From positions 1 through 14,130 of the forward strand of contig CAJBHE010000134.1 of assembly GCA_903952885.1 (NCBI GenBank): DNA of 14,130 nucleotides, in the 5' to 3' direction. Position 1 is the first letter of the stretch, and each line of letters begins with the position of its first letter. The notes beneath the pieces were generated by a model. That model was not told where the DNA came from, ran no database searches, and worked only from the letters and a program-made list of their open reading frames with translations. Both the position numbers and the translations under genes were made by a program. Shown here one piece after another: positions 1 through 7,488 of the stretch. This DNA comes from an uncultured Burkholderiales bacterium (GTDB lineage: Bacteria > Pseudomonadota > Gammaproteobacteria > Burkholderiales > Burkholderiaceae_C).

Positions 1-1503
1 AACGCCTGTGTGGCCGCCTGCCCTGAGCAAGCGATTGGCCTGGACTACCAAATTGACATGAGCAAGTGCAGCTCGCACCGCGACTGCGTGAAGGCCTGCG
101 GCGCGGTGGGAGCCATCAACTTTCAACGCTTGGCCACAGAAGAGACGGCTGAGTTCGACTTGGTGCTCGACCTGCGCGAGCAAAGCGCCTTTTCGCGTCA
201 CGCATTGCCCCAAGGCTATTTCCGTGGCGCAACACCTGCCAACTTGCTGCGCTTGCGCGAGCTGGTGGGCGAGTTTGAAAAGCCCAAGTTTTTTGACTAC
301 AAACAAAAGCTGTGCGCGCACAGCCGTAACGAACAAGTGGGCTGCAACGCCTGCGTGGACATTTGCTCGGCCGAAGCCGTGAGCTCAGACAAATCACGCC
401 AACAAATCAAGGTCAACCCCAACCTGTGTGTGGGCTGCGGTGCGTGCACCACGGTGTGCCCCACAGGTGCTTTGACCTATTCCTACCCGCGTGCCAGCGA
501 GCAGGGCGTGAAGCTCAAAACGCTGCTGAACACCTACCAAAAAGCAGGTGGCAAAGACGCTGTAATCTTGTTGCATAGCCAAGAGGCGGGCCTTGCCTTG
601 GTGAATGAGCTGGGCCGTGCAGCTCAACTCAAAGTCGCACAAGGTTTGCCTGCACATGTGATTCCCGTGTCGTTGTGGCACACCGCCAGCATTGGGCTGG
701 ATGTGTGGCTCACCGCATTGGCTTATGGTGCAGCGCAAGTGTTGGTGCTTAACACCGCCGAAGAAGCGCCGCAATACGCCGACGGCTTGCAAGCGCAAAT
801 GGCGCAGGCCCAGGCCATGCTCGAAGGCTTGGGTTATACCAAGCCCGGCCACATGCCTGTGCAGCTGGTCCACGCCACGCAAGCCATGGAGCTCGATGCC
901 GAGCTGCAACGCATCACCACAGGTAAACAGCGCCTGAGCAGCACCGTGCCCGCCGCTACCTTCGCCGTCATGGCTGAAAAGCGCAGCACCCTCAGCATGG
1001 TGATCGACCACTTGCTGGAGCACGCGCCGATTTTGAAAACCGCTGCAGCCCCCGAAGCATTGGCACTGCCGAAAGACGGTTCGCCCTTCGGCACGGTCGA
1101 GGTCAACAAAGACAGCTGCACCTTGTGCATGAGCTGCGTCAGCGCTTGCCCTTCCAATGCACTGCAAGATAATCAACAAGCACCTCAGCTGCGCTTCTTT
1201 GAAAAGAACTGCGTGCAGTGCGGTTTGTGCGTGAGCACTTGCCCCGAAAAAGCGCTCAGCCTTGTGCCGCGCTTGTTGCTCACGCCTCAGCGCAAAGAAG
1301 TGCGCGTGCTCAACGAAACCCAGCCCTACGGTTGCGTGCGCTGTCACAAACCCTTTGGCACGCTCAAAGGCATCGAGGCCATGATTGGCAAGCTGGCTGG
1401 TCACTCGATGTTCCAAGGCGATGCACTCCAGCGCCTTAAGATGTGTGGTGACTGCCGCGTGATTGACATTTACTCTGCTGGCGACGAGCAGAAAATCGTT
1501 TAA
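1..1503 (+). CDS. Polyferredoxin-like 4Fe-4S protein of FDH locus (5' partial)
   Basis: The reading frame is open from base 1, so the true start lies upstream; 500 residues are visible (numbered here from base 1). The fragment opens in the tail of one cluster motif (C3-x3-C7-P) and then shows C23-x5-C29-x3-C33. A ferredoxin pair follows (C105, C115, C118, C122 and C143-x2-C146-x2-C149-x3-C153-P), then a second pair (C373/376/379/383-P and C404/407/410/414-P). The C-terminus carries two CxxC pairs (C445/C448 and C482/C485), perhaps a metal knuckle. Residues about 180-290 have no cysteines and resemble the alpha/beta layout of MvhD/HdrA C-terminal domains. There is no signal peptide in the visible part, so it is probably cytoplasmic. 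It ends 8 bp before the TorD-like chaperone gene. Multi-cluster proteins of this kind accompany proteobacterial FDH operons; their role (electron transfer or enzyme maturation) is not settled by sequence. The iron-sulfur call is certain, the function is not. Confidence 0.85.
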   Translation, partial: NACVAACPEQAIGLDYQIDMSKCSSHRDCVKACGAVGAINFQRLATEETAEFDLVLDLREQSAFSRHALPQGYFRGATPANLLRLRELVGEFEKPKFFDYKQKLCAHSRNEQVGCNACVDICSAEAVSSDKSRQQIKVNPNLCVGCGACTTVCPTGALTYSYPRASEQGVKLKTLLNTYQKAGGKDAVILLHSQEAGLALVNELGRAAQLKVAQGLPAHVIPVSLWHTASIGLDVWLTALAYGAAQVLVLNTAEEAPQYADGLQAQMAQAQAMLEGLGYTKPGHMPVQLVHATQAMELDAELQRITTGKQRLSSTVPAATFAVMAEKRSTLSMVIDHLLEHAPILKTAAAPEALALPKDGSPFGTVEVNKDSCTLCMSCVSACPSNALQDNQQAPQLRFFEKNCVQCGLCVSTCPEKALSLVPRLLLTPQRKEVRVLNETQPYGCVRCHKPFGTLKGIEAMIGKLAGHSMFQGDALQRLKMCGDCRVIDIYSAGDEQKIV

Positions 1504-1511
1504 ATATTTGT

Positions 1512-2129
1512 ATGACTGAACCTCATTTGTCTTCCGCACTTGACGAAGAAACCGCTCGCGCCGAGCTGTACGGTTTGATTTCTGAGTTGTTTTACGCACC
1601 CCCTCGTCCTGAGCTGCTAGCGCAGTTGCGCGTAGCTGCCACCGATGCGCCTGCGTCTGGTGGTTTTCTGGAAGAACCTTGGCGTCAGTTGGTGGGCTTG
1701 GCCCGCGACATGGACGACCAGAGCATTCAAAACGAACACAACGCTCTATTTGGCGGCGTTGGCAAGCCTGAGGTGTATGTGTACGCCTCGCATTTCTTGA
1801 CCGGCTTTTTGAACGAAAAGCCTTTGGCTCGATTGCGAACCGACTTGGCCGCACTGGGCTTAGGTCGTGACGACACCACCATGTCTGAAACCGAAGACCA
1901 TGTGTCTTATGTGTTTGAGGTCATGCGCTTTTTGGTGGCAGGTGAGGATGTGGCCGTGTCTAACCTCACGCAACAAGCCAAGTTTTTTGCCGCCCATGTG
2001 CAACCTTGGCTGCCTGCGTTTTGCGATGCCTTGCAAGCTACGCCGCGTGCGCGTTTTTATCTAACCTTGGCCGAGCTGACCCGAGCGTTTGTGAGTGTGG
2101 AAGCACAGGGCTTTGACATGTTAGCGTGA
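1512..2129 (+). CDS. TorD/DmsD-family molybdoenzyme chaperone
   Basis: This 205-residue, all-helical cytoplasmic protein has the usual length of TorD-family redox enzyme maturation proteins. These bind the Tat signal of an apo-molybdoenzyme and hold it until cofactor insertion. Seen here: the E75-x-N-x-L-F80 signature followed by a glycine-rich turn, the E128-D129-H130 motif at the start of a conserved helix, and an aromatic HVQPWLPAF stretch at 162-170. The ATG at 1512 has no convincing Shine-Dalgarno sequence and lies 8 bp after the stop of the iron-sulfur gene, so translational coupling is likely. Its position before a Tat-exported FdhA makes FdhA, and perhaps the FdhX-type peptide, the likely client. 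Client identity is inferred from position only. Confidence 0.87.
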   Translation: MTEPHLSSALDEETARAELYGLISELFYAPPRPELLAQLRVAATDAPASGGFLEEPWRQLVGLARDMDDQSIQNEHNALFGGVGKPEVYVYASHFLTGFLNEKPLARLRTDLAALGLGRDDTTMSETEDHVSYVFEVMRFLVAGEDVAVSNLTQQAKFFAAHVQPWLPAFCDALQATPRARFYLTLAELTRAFVSVEAQGFDMLA

Positions 2130-2207
2130 GCTTGATTTACTAATTCCACTTTGGTTTGTGGTGTCATGTCGTTATTACTTACTAAGGACAACGCTATTTT
2201 CGATACA

Positions 2208-2227
2208 GTATGCAAATCCGTGCATAC
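2208..2227. promoter_or_regulatory. Perfect inverted repeat upstream of fdhX
   Basis: The arms GTATGCA and TGCATAC pair perfectly over 7 bp around a 6-nt centre (AATCCG). It lies in the 122-bp gap between the chaperone gene and fdhX, 13 nt before the AGGAG ribosome binding site. It could be a dimeric regulator operator or an RNA hairpin in the fdhX leader. It overlaps a second repeat at 2218-2233. I could not place a convincing -35/-10 pair or FNR box in the gap. Confidence 0.5.
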
Positions 2228-2233
2228 CCACGG
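2218..2233. promoter_or_regulatory. Second inverted repeat overlapping the first
   Basis: CCGTG (2218-2222) and CACGG (2229-2233) pair perfectly around a 6-nt centre (CATACC). The left arm uses bases from the loop and right arm of the repeat at 2208-2227, so as RNA the two hairpins could not form together. It ends 7 nt before the fdhX Shine-Dalgarno sequence. With 5-bp arms, chance is a real alternative. Confidence 0.35.
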
Positions 2234-2251
2234 GATCATGAGGAGCTAAAA

Positions 2252-2476
2252 ATGCAAAAAAAACAAATCACTGACAAAGCCCAAGCGACAGCGTCGCGTC
2301 GTGGCTTTTTCATGGGAGCCGCTGCGGCAAGTGCTGCTGTTGCAGCTGTGACGGCGATGCCTGGCCTCAGTACCCCCTCTGCCGAACTGAACAAACTCCC
2401 CCCCGCACCTGAAAACGGTGGCGGTTATAGCTTGAGCGAGCACGTCAAGCGTTACTACCAGACTGCCCGCGTCTGA
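2252..2476 (+). CDS. fdhX: FDH-region Tat-targeted small protein (FdhX type)
   Basis: This 74-residue protein is a near-complete Tat signal followed by a short tail. The twin-arginine motif S-R16-R17-G-F-F precedes an alanine-rich hydrophobic stretch (about 21-38), and the C-terminus ends in GGGYSLSEHVKRYYQTARV. This architecture matches the 'formate dehydrogenase region TAT target' family (fdhX in Shewanella). These small proteins sit directly before the catalytic subunit gene, and their role is poorly known. I chose the ATG at 2252 because AGGAG lies at 2241-2245; the longer frame from the ATG at 2210 starts inside the inverted repeat and adds an unrelated segment before the Tat signal. The stop overlaps the AAGGAG that serves fdhA, so the two are tightly coupled. 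The protein may be Tat-exported or remain anchored by its hydrophobic segment. Confidence 0.85.
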   Translation: MQKKQITDKAQATASRRGFFMGAAAASAAVAAVTAMPGLSTPSAELNKLPPAPENGGGYSLSEHVKRYYQTARV

Positions 2477-2487
2477 AGGAGCACCTC

Positions 2488-5451
2488 ATGTTGTTAACCC
2501 GTAAAACCGATTCGACTGCCCAAACCACGGGCGGTTCAGCCTTCGTAGGTCGCTTGCAACGCGGCCTGTCACAAGCTTTGCCAACCCTTGACCGTCGTGG
2601 CTTTTTGCGCCGTTCTGGCCTTGGTATTGGCGTGGGCTTGGCCGCCTCGCAGTTGAGCCTGGTGAAAAAAGCCAATGCTTCTGGAACTTTCTCCAGTGAT
2701 GTTGCAAGCAAGATTGAAGTCAAGCGTACGGTCTGCACCCACTGTTCGGTGGGTTGCGCGGTCGATGCTGTGGTCGAAAACGGCGTCTGGGTGCGCCAAG
2801 AAGCGGTGTTTGATTCTCCTATCAACTTGGGTGCGCATTGCGCCAAAGGTGCGGCCCTGCGCGAGCACGGTCACGGTGAGTTCCGTTTGCGCTACCCCAT
2901 GAAATTGGTGAATGGCAAATATGAGCGCATCAGCTGGGACACAGCACTAGAGGAAATCAGTGCCAAGGTTCTTGATTTGCGTAAGACCTCGGGCCCAGAC
3001 AGCGTTTACTGGATTGGTTCATCCAAGCACAACAACGAACAAGCTTACTTGCTGCGCAAGTTCGTGAGCTACTTTGGCAGTAACAACTGCGACCACCAAG
3101 CCCGTATTTGCCACTCCACCACGGTGGCCGGTGTGGCCAACACGTGGGGTTATGGTGCCATGACCAACTCATACAACGACATGCAAAACAGCAAGGTCGC
3201 GTTGTACATCGGCTCCAATGCCGCCGAGGCTCATCCAGTGTCCATGTTGCACTTGTTGCATGCTAAAGAAAACGGCTGCAAGGTGATCGTGGTCGACCCG
3301 CGTTTCACCCGCACCGCTGCCAAGTCTGATGAGTATGTGCGTATTCGCTCGGGCTCTGACATCGCCTTTTTGTTTGGTGTTTTGCACGTCATCTTTAAGA
3401 ATGGTTGGGAAGACAAAAAGTACATCAACGACCGCGTGTTCGGGATGGACAAGGTCAAAGAAGAAGTCATGGCCAAGTGGACGCTCGACAAAGTCGAAGA
3501 AGTCTGCGGCGTGTCGCCTGAGCAGGTGACCAAGGTCGCTACCATGTTGCACGAAAACAACCCCGGCACTTTGGTGTGGTGTATGGGTCAAACCCAGCAC
3601 ACCACGGGCAACGCTATCGTGCGTGCCTCGTGTATCTTGCAGTTGGCCTTGGGTAATATTGGCAAGACCGGTGGCGGCACAAACATTTTCCGTGGCCATG
3701 ACAACGTGCAAGGCGCGACCGACGTAGGTCCTAACCCCGATTCGTTGCCCGGCTACTACGGCTTGGTGGAGGGCGCTTGGAAACACTTCGCCAAAGCGTG
3801 GGGTGTTGAATTTGATTGGCTCAAAGGCCGTTTTGCCAACCCCGGCATGATGAGCAAGCCAGGCATCACCTTGTCACGTTGGATTGATGGTGTGATGGAG
3901 AAGAACGAGTTCATCGACCAAGACAGCAATCTGAAGGCCGTGTTCTATTGGGGCCACTCACCCAACTCTCAAACCCGAGGTTTGGATATGAAGCGCGCGA
4001 TGGACAAGCTGGACTTGTTGGTGGTGGTCGACCCCTATCCTTCGGCCACCGCGGCCATGGCAGCAATGCCTGGCAAAGCGGAAGACCTGAACCCCAACCG
4101 CGCGGTTTATCTGTTGCCCGCAGCCACTCAGTTTGAAACCAGCGGTTCTTGCACTGCCTCGAACCGTTCGTTGCAGTGGCGCGAGAAGGTCATCGATCCA
4201 TTGTGGGAAAGCCGCTCCGACCACATGATCATGTATCAGTTGGCACAAAAGCTCGGCTTTGGCCCTGAGTTGGTCAAGAACTACAAGCTGCAAAAAGTCA
4301 AGGGCATGGATGAACCCATGGTCGAAGACATCTTGCGCGAAATCAACAAGTCGGTGTGGACCATCGGCTACACCGGTCAAAGCCCCGAGCGCTTGAAGGC
4401 ACACATGAAGAACATGCACTTGTTCGACGTGAAGACACTCAAGTCCAAAGGCGGCAAAGACAAAGAGACCGGTTACGACTTTGGGGGCGACTACTTTGGA
4501 TTGCCTTGGCCATGTTGGGGCACGCCCGAACTCAAACATCCCGGCTCCCCCAATTTGTATGACACCTCCAAACACGTTATGGAGGGCGGTGGTAACTTCC
4601 GCGCTAACTTCGGTGTGGAGCGTGAGGGTAAAAACCTGTTGGCTGAAGATGGCTCGCATTCCAAAGGTGCTGACATCACGACGGGTTACCCTGAACTTGA
4701 TCACGTGTTGCTCAAGAAACTTGGCTGGTGGGACGAGCTCACCGATGCTGAAAAAGCATTGGCCGAAGGTAAGAACTGGAAGACTGACAACTCAGGCGGC
4801 ATGATCCGTGTGTTCATGCAAAACCATGGTTGCCATCCGTTTGGTAACGCCAAAGCGCGAGCCGTGGTGTGGAACTTCCCAGATCCGATTCCTCAGCACC
4901 GCGAGCCTTTGTATGGCACGCGTCCTGACCTGATGGAGAAGTACCCCACGCACGCTGATAAAAAAGCGTTCTGGCGTCTGCCCACCCTGTACAAAACGAT
5001 TCAAGACAAAAACATCGCCGATAAGGTTCACGAAAAGTTTCCGCTTATCCTCACATCGGGCCGTTTGGTCGAGTACGAAGGTGGCGGAGAAGAGACCCGT
5101 TCCAACCCATGGTTGGCCGAGTTGCAACAAGAATCGTTTGTGGAAATCAACCCCAAGACGGCGGCCGATCGTGGCATTCGCAACGGCGAGCGCGTCTGGT
5201 TGAAGAGCCCAACGGGTGCTCGTTTGAACGTGCAAGCTATGGTGACTGAGCGTGTGGATACCGGCACTGTTTGGATGCCATTTCACTTTTCGGGTCGTTG
5301 GCAAGGTGAAGACATGCTCAAGTACTACCCCAAGGGTGCTGCGCCCATCGTGCGCGGTGAAGCGGTCAACACCGCCACCACCTATGGTTATGACAGCGTC
5401 ACCATGATGCAAGAAACCAAAACCACCGTTTGCGACATCGAACGCGCCTAA
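2488..5451 (+). CDS. fdhA: Formate dehydrogenase catalytic subunit, molybdopterin-dependent, Tat-exported
   Basis: This 987-residue DMSO-reductase-family enzyme should oxidise formate to CO2 at a Mo or W bis-pterin centre. A long n-region leads to the Tat motif D35-R36-R37-G-F-L, a hydrophobic segment and a likely cleavage site near residue 65, so the mature protein is periplasmic. The N-terminal [4Fe-4S] ligands are C83-x2-C86-x3-C90 and C118, with conserved K120 between cluster and pterin. The metal ligand is C208 (codon TGC, 3109-3111) followed by H209, in the motif HQARICHSTTVA; E. coli FDH enzymes have selenocysteine here. R402 in FRGHDNVQGATD matches the catalytic arginine region. Length is close to FdnG-type alpha subunits. 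AAGGAG precedes the ATG. fdhB follows after 10 bp, and its Shine-Dalgarno overlaps the fdhA stop (TAAGGAG). The choice of Mo or W cannot be read from the sequence. Confidence 0.96.
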   Translation: MLLTRKTDSTAQTTGGSAFVGRLQRGLSQALPTLDRRGFLRRSGLGIGVGLAASQLSLVKKANASGTFSSDVASKIEVKRTVCTHCSVGCAVDAVVENGVWVRQEAVFDSPINLGAHCAKGAALREHGHGEFRLRYPMKLVNGKYERISWDTALEEISAKVLDLRKTSGPDSVYWIGSSKHNNEQAYLLRKFVSYFGSNNCDHQARICHSTTVAGVANTWGYGAMTNSYNDMQNSKVALYIGSNAAEAHPVSMLHLLHAKENGCKVIVVDPRFTRTAAKSDEYVRIRSGSDIAFLFGVLHVIFKNGWEDKKYINDRVFGMDKVKEEVMAKWTLDKVEEVCGVSPEQVTKVATMLHENNPGTLVWCMGQTQHTTGNAIVRASCILQLALGNIGKTGGGTNIFRGHDNVQGATDVGPNPDSLPGYYGLVEGAWKHFAKAWGVEFDWLKGRFANPGMMSKPGITLSRWIDGVMEKNEFIDQDSNLKAVFYWGHSPNSQTRGLDMKRAMDKLDLLVVVDPYPSATAAMAAMPGKAEDLNPNRAVYLLPAATQFETSGSCTASNRSLQWREKVIDPLWESRSDHMIMYQLAQKLGFGPELVKNYKLQKVKGMDEPMVEDILREINKSVWTIGYTGQSPERLKAHMKNMHLFDVKTLKSKGGKDKETGYDFGGDYFGLPWPCWGTPELKHPGSPNLYDTSKHVMEGGGNFRANFGVEREGKNLLAEDGSHSKGADITTGYPELDHVLLKKLGWWDELTDAEKALAEGKNWKTDNSGGMIRVFMQNHGCHPFGNAKARAVVWNFPDPIPQHREPLYGTRPDLMEKYPTHADKKAFWRLPTLYKTIQDKNIADKVHEKFPLILTSGRLVEYEGGGEETRSNPWLAELQQESFVEINPKTAADRGIRNGERVWLKSPTGARLNVQAMVTERVDTGTVWMPFHFSGRWQGEDMLKYYPKGAAPIVRGEAVNTATTYGYDSVTMMQETKTTVCDIERA

Positions 5452-5461
5452 GGAGAATTAA

Positions 5462-6094
5462 ATGGCACGCATGAAATTTATCTGTGACGCTGAGCGTTGC
5501 ATCGAGTGCAACGGTTGCGTCACTGCTTGTAAAAATGAACACGAAGTCCCATGGGGCGTTAATCGCCGCCGTGTGGTCACTTTGAACGACGGCGTTCCCG
5601 GCGAGAAATCTATCTCTGTTGCTTGCATGCACTGTTCAGACGCGCCCTGTATGGCAGTTTGCCCCGTGAACTGTTTCTACAAGACCGACGAAGGCGTGGT
5701 CTTGCACGACAAAGACATTTGCATTGGCTGCGGCTATTGCTCTTACGCTTGCCCGTTCGGCGCACCTCAATTCCCAAGCCAAGGCACGTTTGGTGTTCGC
5801 GGCAAGATGGACAAGTGCACCTTTTGCGCCGGTGGCCCAGAGGCCAACGGCAGCCATGCAGAGTTTGAAAAATATGGTCGCAACCGTTTGGCCGAAGGCA
5901 AGTTGCCTGCCTGCGCCGAAATGTGCTCGACCAAAGCTTTGCTCGCTGGCGACGGCGACATGGTGGCCGACATTTTCCGCAACCGTGTGGTCAAACGCAA
6001 CAAGGGTGCTGAAGTGTGGGGTTGGGGTACGGCTTATGGCTCAAAGCAAGCGGGTCAAGCACCTGCCAAGGTTGAAGGAGTGAAAAAATCATGA
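5462..6094 (+). CDS. fdhB: Formate dehydrogenase iron-sulfur (beta) subunit
   Basis: This 210-residue electron-transfer subunit passes electrons from FdhA to the cytochrome b subunit. Eighteen cysteines are present, sixteen enough for four [4Fe-4S] clusters: C13-x2-C16-x2-C19-x3-C23, C55-x2-C58-x4-C63-x3-C67, C87-x2-C90-x2-C93-x3-C97, and C119/C122 with C151/C155. This is the FdnH/HybA/DmsB-type arrangement. It has no signal peptide, so it is presumably carried through the Tat system with FdhA. Unlike E. coli FdnH (about 290 residues), it has no C-terminal transmembrane helix, so it must dock on FdhC by protein contact alone; short versions of this kind are known in epsilonproteobacteria and Shewanella. 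The TGA overlaps the next ATG by 4 bp (ATGA). Confidence 0.95.
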   Translation: MARMKFICDAERCIECNGCVTACKNEHEVPWGVNRRRVVTLNDGVPGEKSISVACMHCSDAPCMAVCPVNCFYKTDEGVVLHDKDICIGCGYCSYACPFGAPQFPSQGTFGVRGKMDKCTFCAGGPEANGSHAEFEKYGRNRLAEGKLPACAEMCSTKALLAGDGDMVADIFRNRVVKRNKGAEVWGWGTAYGSKQAGQAPAKVEGVKKS

Positions 6095-6309
6095 AACGCA
6101 TGTCACTCATTCTGCTGAGCTTGGCCTGTCTCACCGCGTGCGGTGAGAAAGCCCAAACACTTGGCACTAAAAATGACGCCACCGCCTACAGTGGTGCTGT
6201 CAACAGTTTTGTCGAAGCAGGCTGGACCGCTGGCGACAAAACCAGCTGGGAGCAGCATTTGCGCGCTCGCGGTCAATACGGCCAAAACGACCACAGTCGC
6301 TCACCATAA
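6091..6309 (+). CDS. Small putative lipoprotein of FDH operon
   Basis: This 72-residue protein has a signal peptide with a clear lipobox, L14-T-A-C17, so it should be lipid-anchored at C17. Glycine at +2 suggests the outer membrane by the E. coli sorting rule. The mature part is only about 56 residues, polar, ending in the motif-like stretch WEQHLRARGQYGQNDHSRSP. It has no cysteine apart from the lipidated one and no metal-binding signature that I can recognise. It overlaps fdhB by 4 bp (ATGA) and is followed 14 bp later by fdhC, which places it inside the structural operon. I do not recognise a named family. A role in FDH assembly or stability at the membrane is inference from position. Confidence 0.8.
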   Translation: MKRMSLILLSLACLTACGEKAQTLGTKNDATAYSGAVNSFVEAGWTAGDKTSWEQHLRARGQYGQNDHSRSP

Positions 6310-6323
6310 AAAAGGGGCACACC

Positions 6324-7463
6324 ATGTACCGTTCTTTTCAATCGGTGTTGTGTGCCGCCTTGACCGCGTTCGCACTGTCGGCTGCTGCACAAGACAAATC
6401 ACCTATGGCAGCACCTGCTGTCAAAAGCATCAACATTCAAGACGTTAAGCCTGACGCCAGTGATGCGCCTGGCTACGCCGAGCAAAACAACGCTGAACGC
6501 GGCAAGGTTCAGCCTGGCAACAATGCACCCATGTGGCGTGGTGTGGGCGCTGGTGTGGAAGGCTACAGCAGCTTGCCTAAATCAGAGGCGCCTGAAGCAG
6601 GCGTGCTGATCCAACCCTTTGTGCAGTACCCTGGCTCACGCCTCACCAATGGGGGTGAAGCTTGGCGTCAAGTGCGCAATAACTGGATCATTCCTTACGG
6701 GGGTTCCTTGCTGGTGATCGTTTTGGGTGCACTGGCTGTCTTTTACTGGCGCAAAGGCATGATGAAGTTGCACGGTGCGCCCACGGGCAAAGAGATTGAG
6801 CGATTCACGCCGTTTGAGCGATCAGCCCACTGGTCCAATGCCATTGCCTTTCTGGTGTTGGCCTTGTCTGGCATCACCATGGCGTTTGGCAAGTTTTTCA
6901 TCAAGCCCATCATTGGCGAATCATTATTTGGCTTCCTTACCTACTTGCTCAAAAACGCGCACAACTTTGCGGGTCCTTTGTTTGCGGTCTCGTTGACGGT
7001 GGTGTTTTTCACCTTCCTCAAAGACAACTGGCCCAGCAAAGAAGACTTTGTCTGGATCATCAAAGCGGGCGGTATGTTTGGTGGCAAAGAGGTGCCTTCT
7101 CACCGATTTAACGCGGGTGAAAAAGTGGTCTTCTGGGGTGGTGTCTTTGGATTGGGCTTGGTGGTGGTGGCGTCGGGCTTTGTGCTCGACAAGATCGTCC
7201 CGGGTTTGATTTACGAACGCAACACCATGCAAATCGCCCATATGGTGCACGCCGTGGCGACCTTGCTGATGATGGCCATGTTCATGGCGCACATCTACAT
7301 GGGTTCGATCGGTATGGAAGGCGCTTACAAAGCCATGCGCACAGGCTACGTCGATGAGACCTGGGCCAAAGAGCACCACGAGCTCTGGTACGACGATATC
7401 CAAGCGGGCAAGATTCCCTCGCACCGCTCTGAACCCGTGACGGGCCCTGCGGTCCGTGCCTGA
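6324..7463 (+). CDS. fdhC: Formate dehydrogenase cytochrome b (gamma) subunit
   Basis: This 379-residue membrane subunit receives electrons from FdhB and reduces quinone through b hemes. It starts with a Sec-type signal peptide (about 1-22), then has a roughly 100-residue periplasmic stretch rich in Pro, Gly and Asn. Hydrophobic segments follow at about 122-141, 171-188, 203-232, 266-287 and 305-326; the first may serve as an extra anchor before the four-helix FdnI-like core. Candidate heme ligands are H169 (RSAHW), H213 (NAHNF), H306/H309 (AHMVH) and H323 (MAHIY). E. coli FdnI has only 217 residues, so most of the extra length is the N-terminal region, a layout seen in other proteobacterial FdhC proteins. 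An AAGGGG ribosome binding site lies just upstream. The gene sits between two small exported proteins of unknown role. Confidence 0.94.
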   Translation: MYRSFQSVLCAALTAFALSAAAQDKSPMAAPAVKSINIQDVKPDASDAPGYAEQNNAERGKVQPGNNAPMWRGVGAGVEGYSSLPKSEAPEAGVLIQPFVQYPGSRLTNGGEAWRQVRNNWIIPYGGSLLVIVLGALAVFYWRKGMMKLHGAPTGKEIERFTPFERSAHWSNAIAFLVLALSGITMAFGKFFIKPIIGESLFGFLTYLLKNAHNFAGPLFAVSLTVVFFTFLKDNWPSKEDFVWIIKAGGMFGGKEVPSHRFNAGEKVVFWGGVFGLGLVVVASGFVLDKIVPGLIYERNTMQIAHMVHAVATLLMMAMFMAHIYMGSIGMEGAYKAMRTGYVDETWAKEHHELWYDDIQAGKIPSHRSEPVTGPAVRA

Positions 7464-7488
7464 ACACCGCCTCGATACAGGAACTGAT

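Noticed and set aside
394..1854. 486-residue open frame on the - strand opposite the iron-sulfur gene and chaperone gene
   Set aside because: It is antisense to two well-supported genes, its translation is low-complexity His/Arg/Gln-rich, and it shows no domain.
2132..2146. Possible FNR box (TTGAT followed by TAATT)
   Set aside because: Only the left half fits TTGAT-N4-ATCAA; the right half does not.
2210..2251. In-frame N-terminal extension of fdhX from the ATG at 2210
   Set aside because: It starts inside the palindrome, has no ribosome binding site, and adds unrelated residues before the Tat signal; the ATG at 2252 has AGGAG in place.
3958..4704. 248-residue open frame on the - strand inside fdhA, and similar ones at 3169-3786 and 4792-5412
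   Set aside because: They are antisense shadows of a strongly supported gene with no motif or ribosome binding site.
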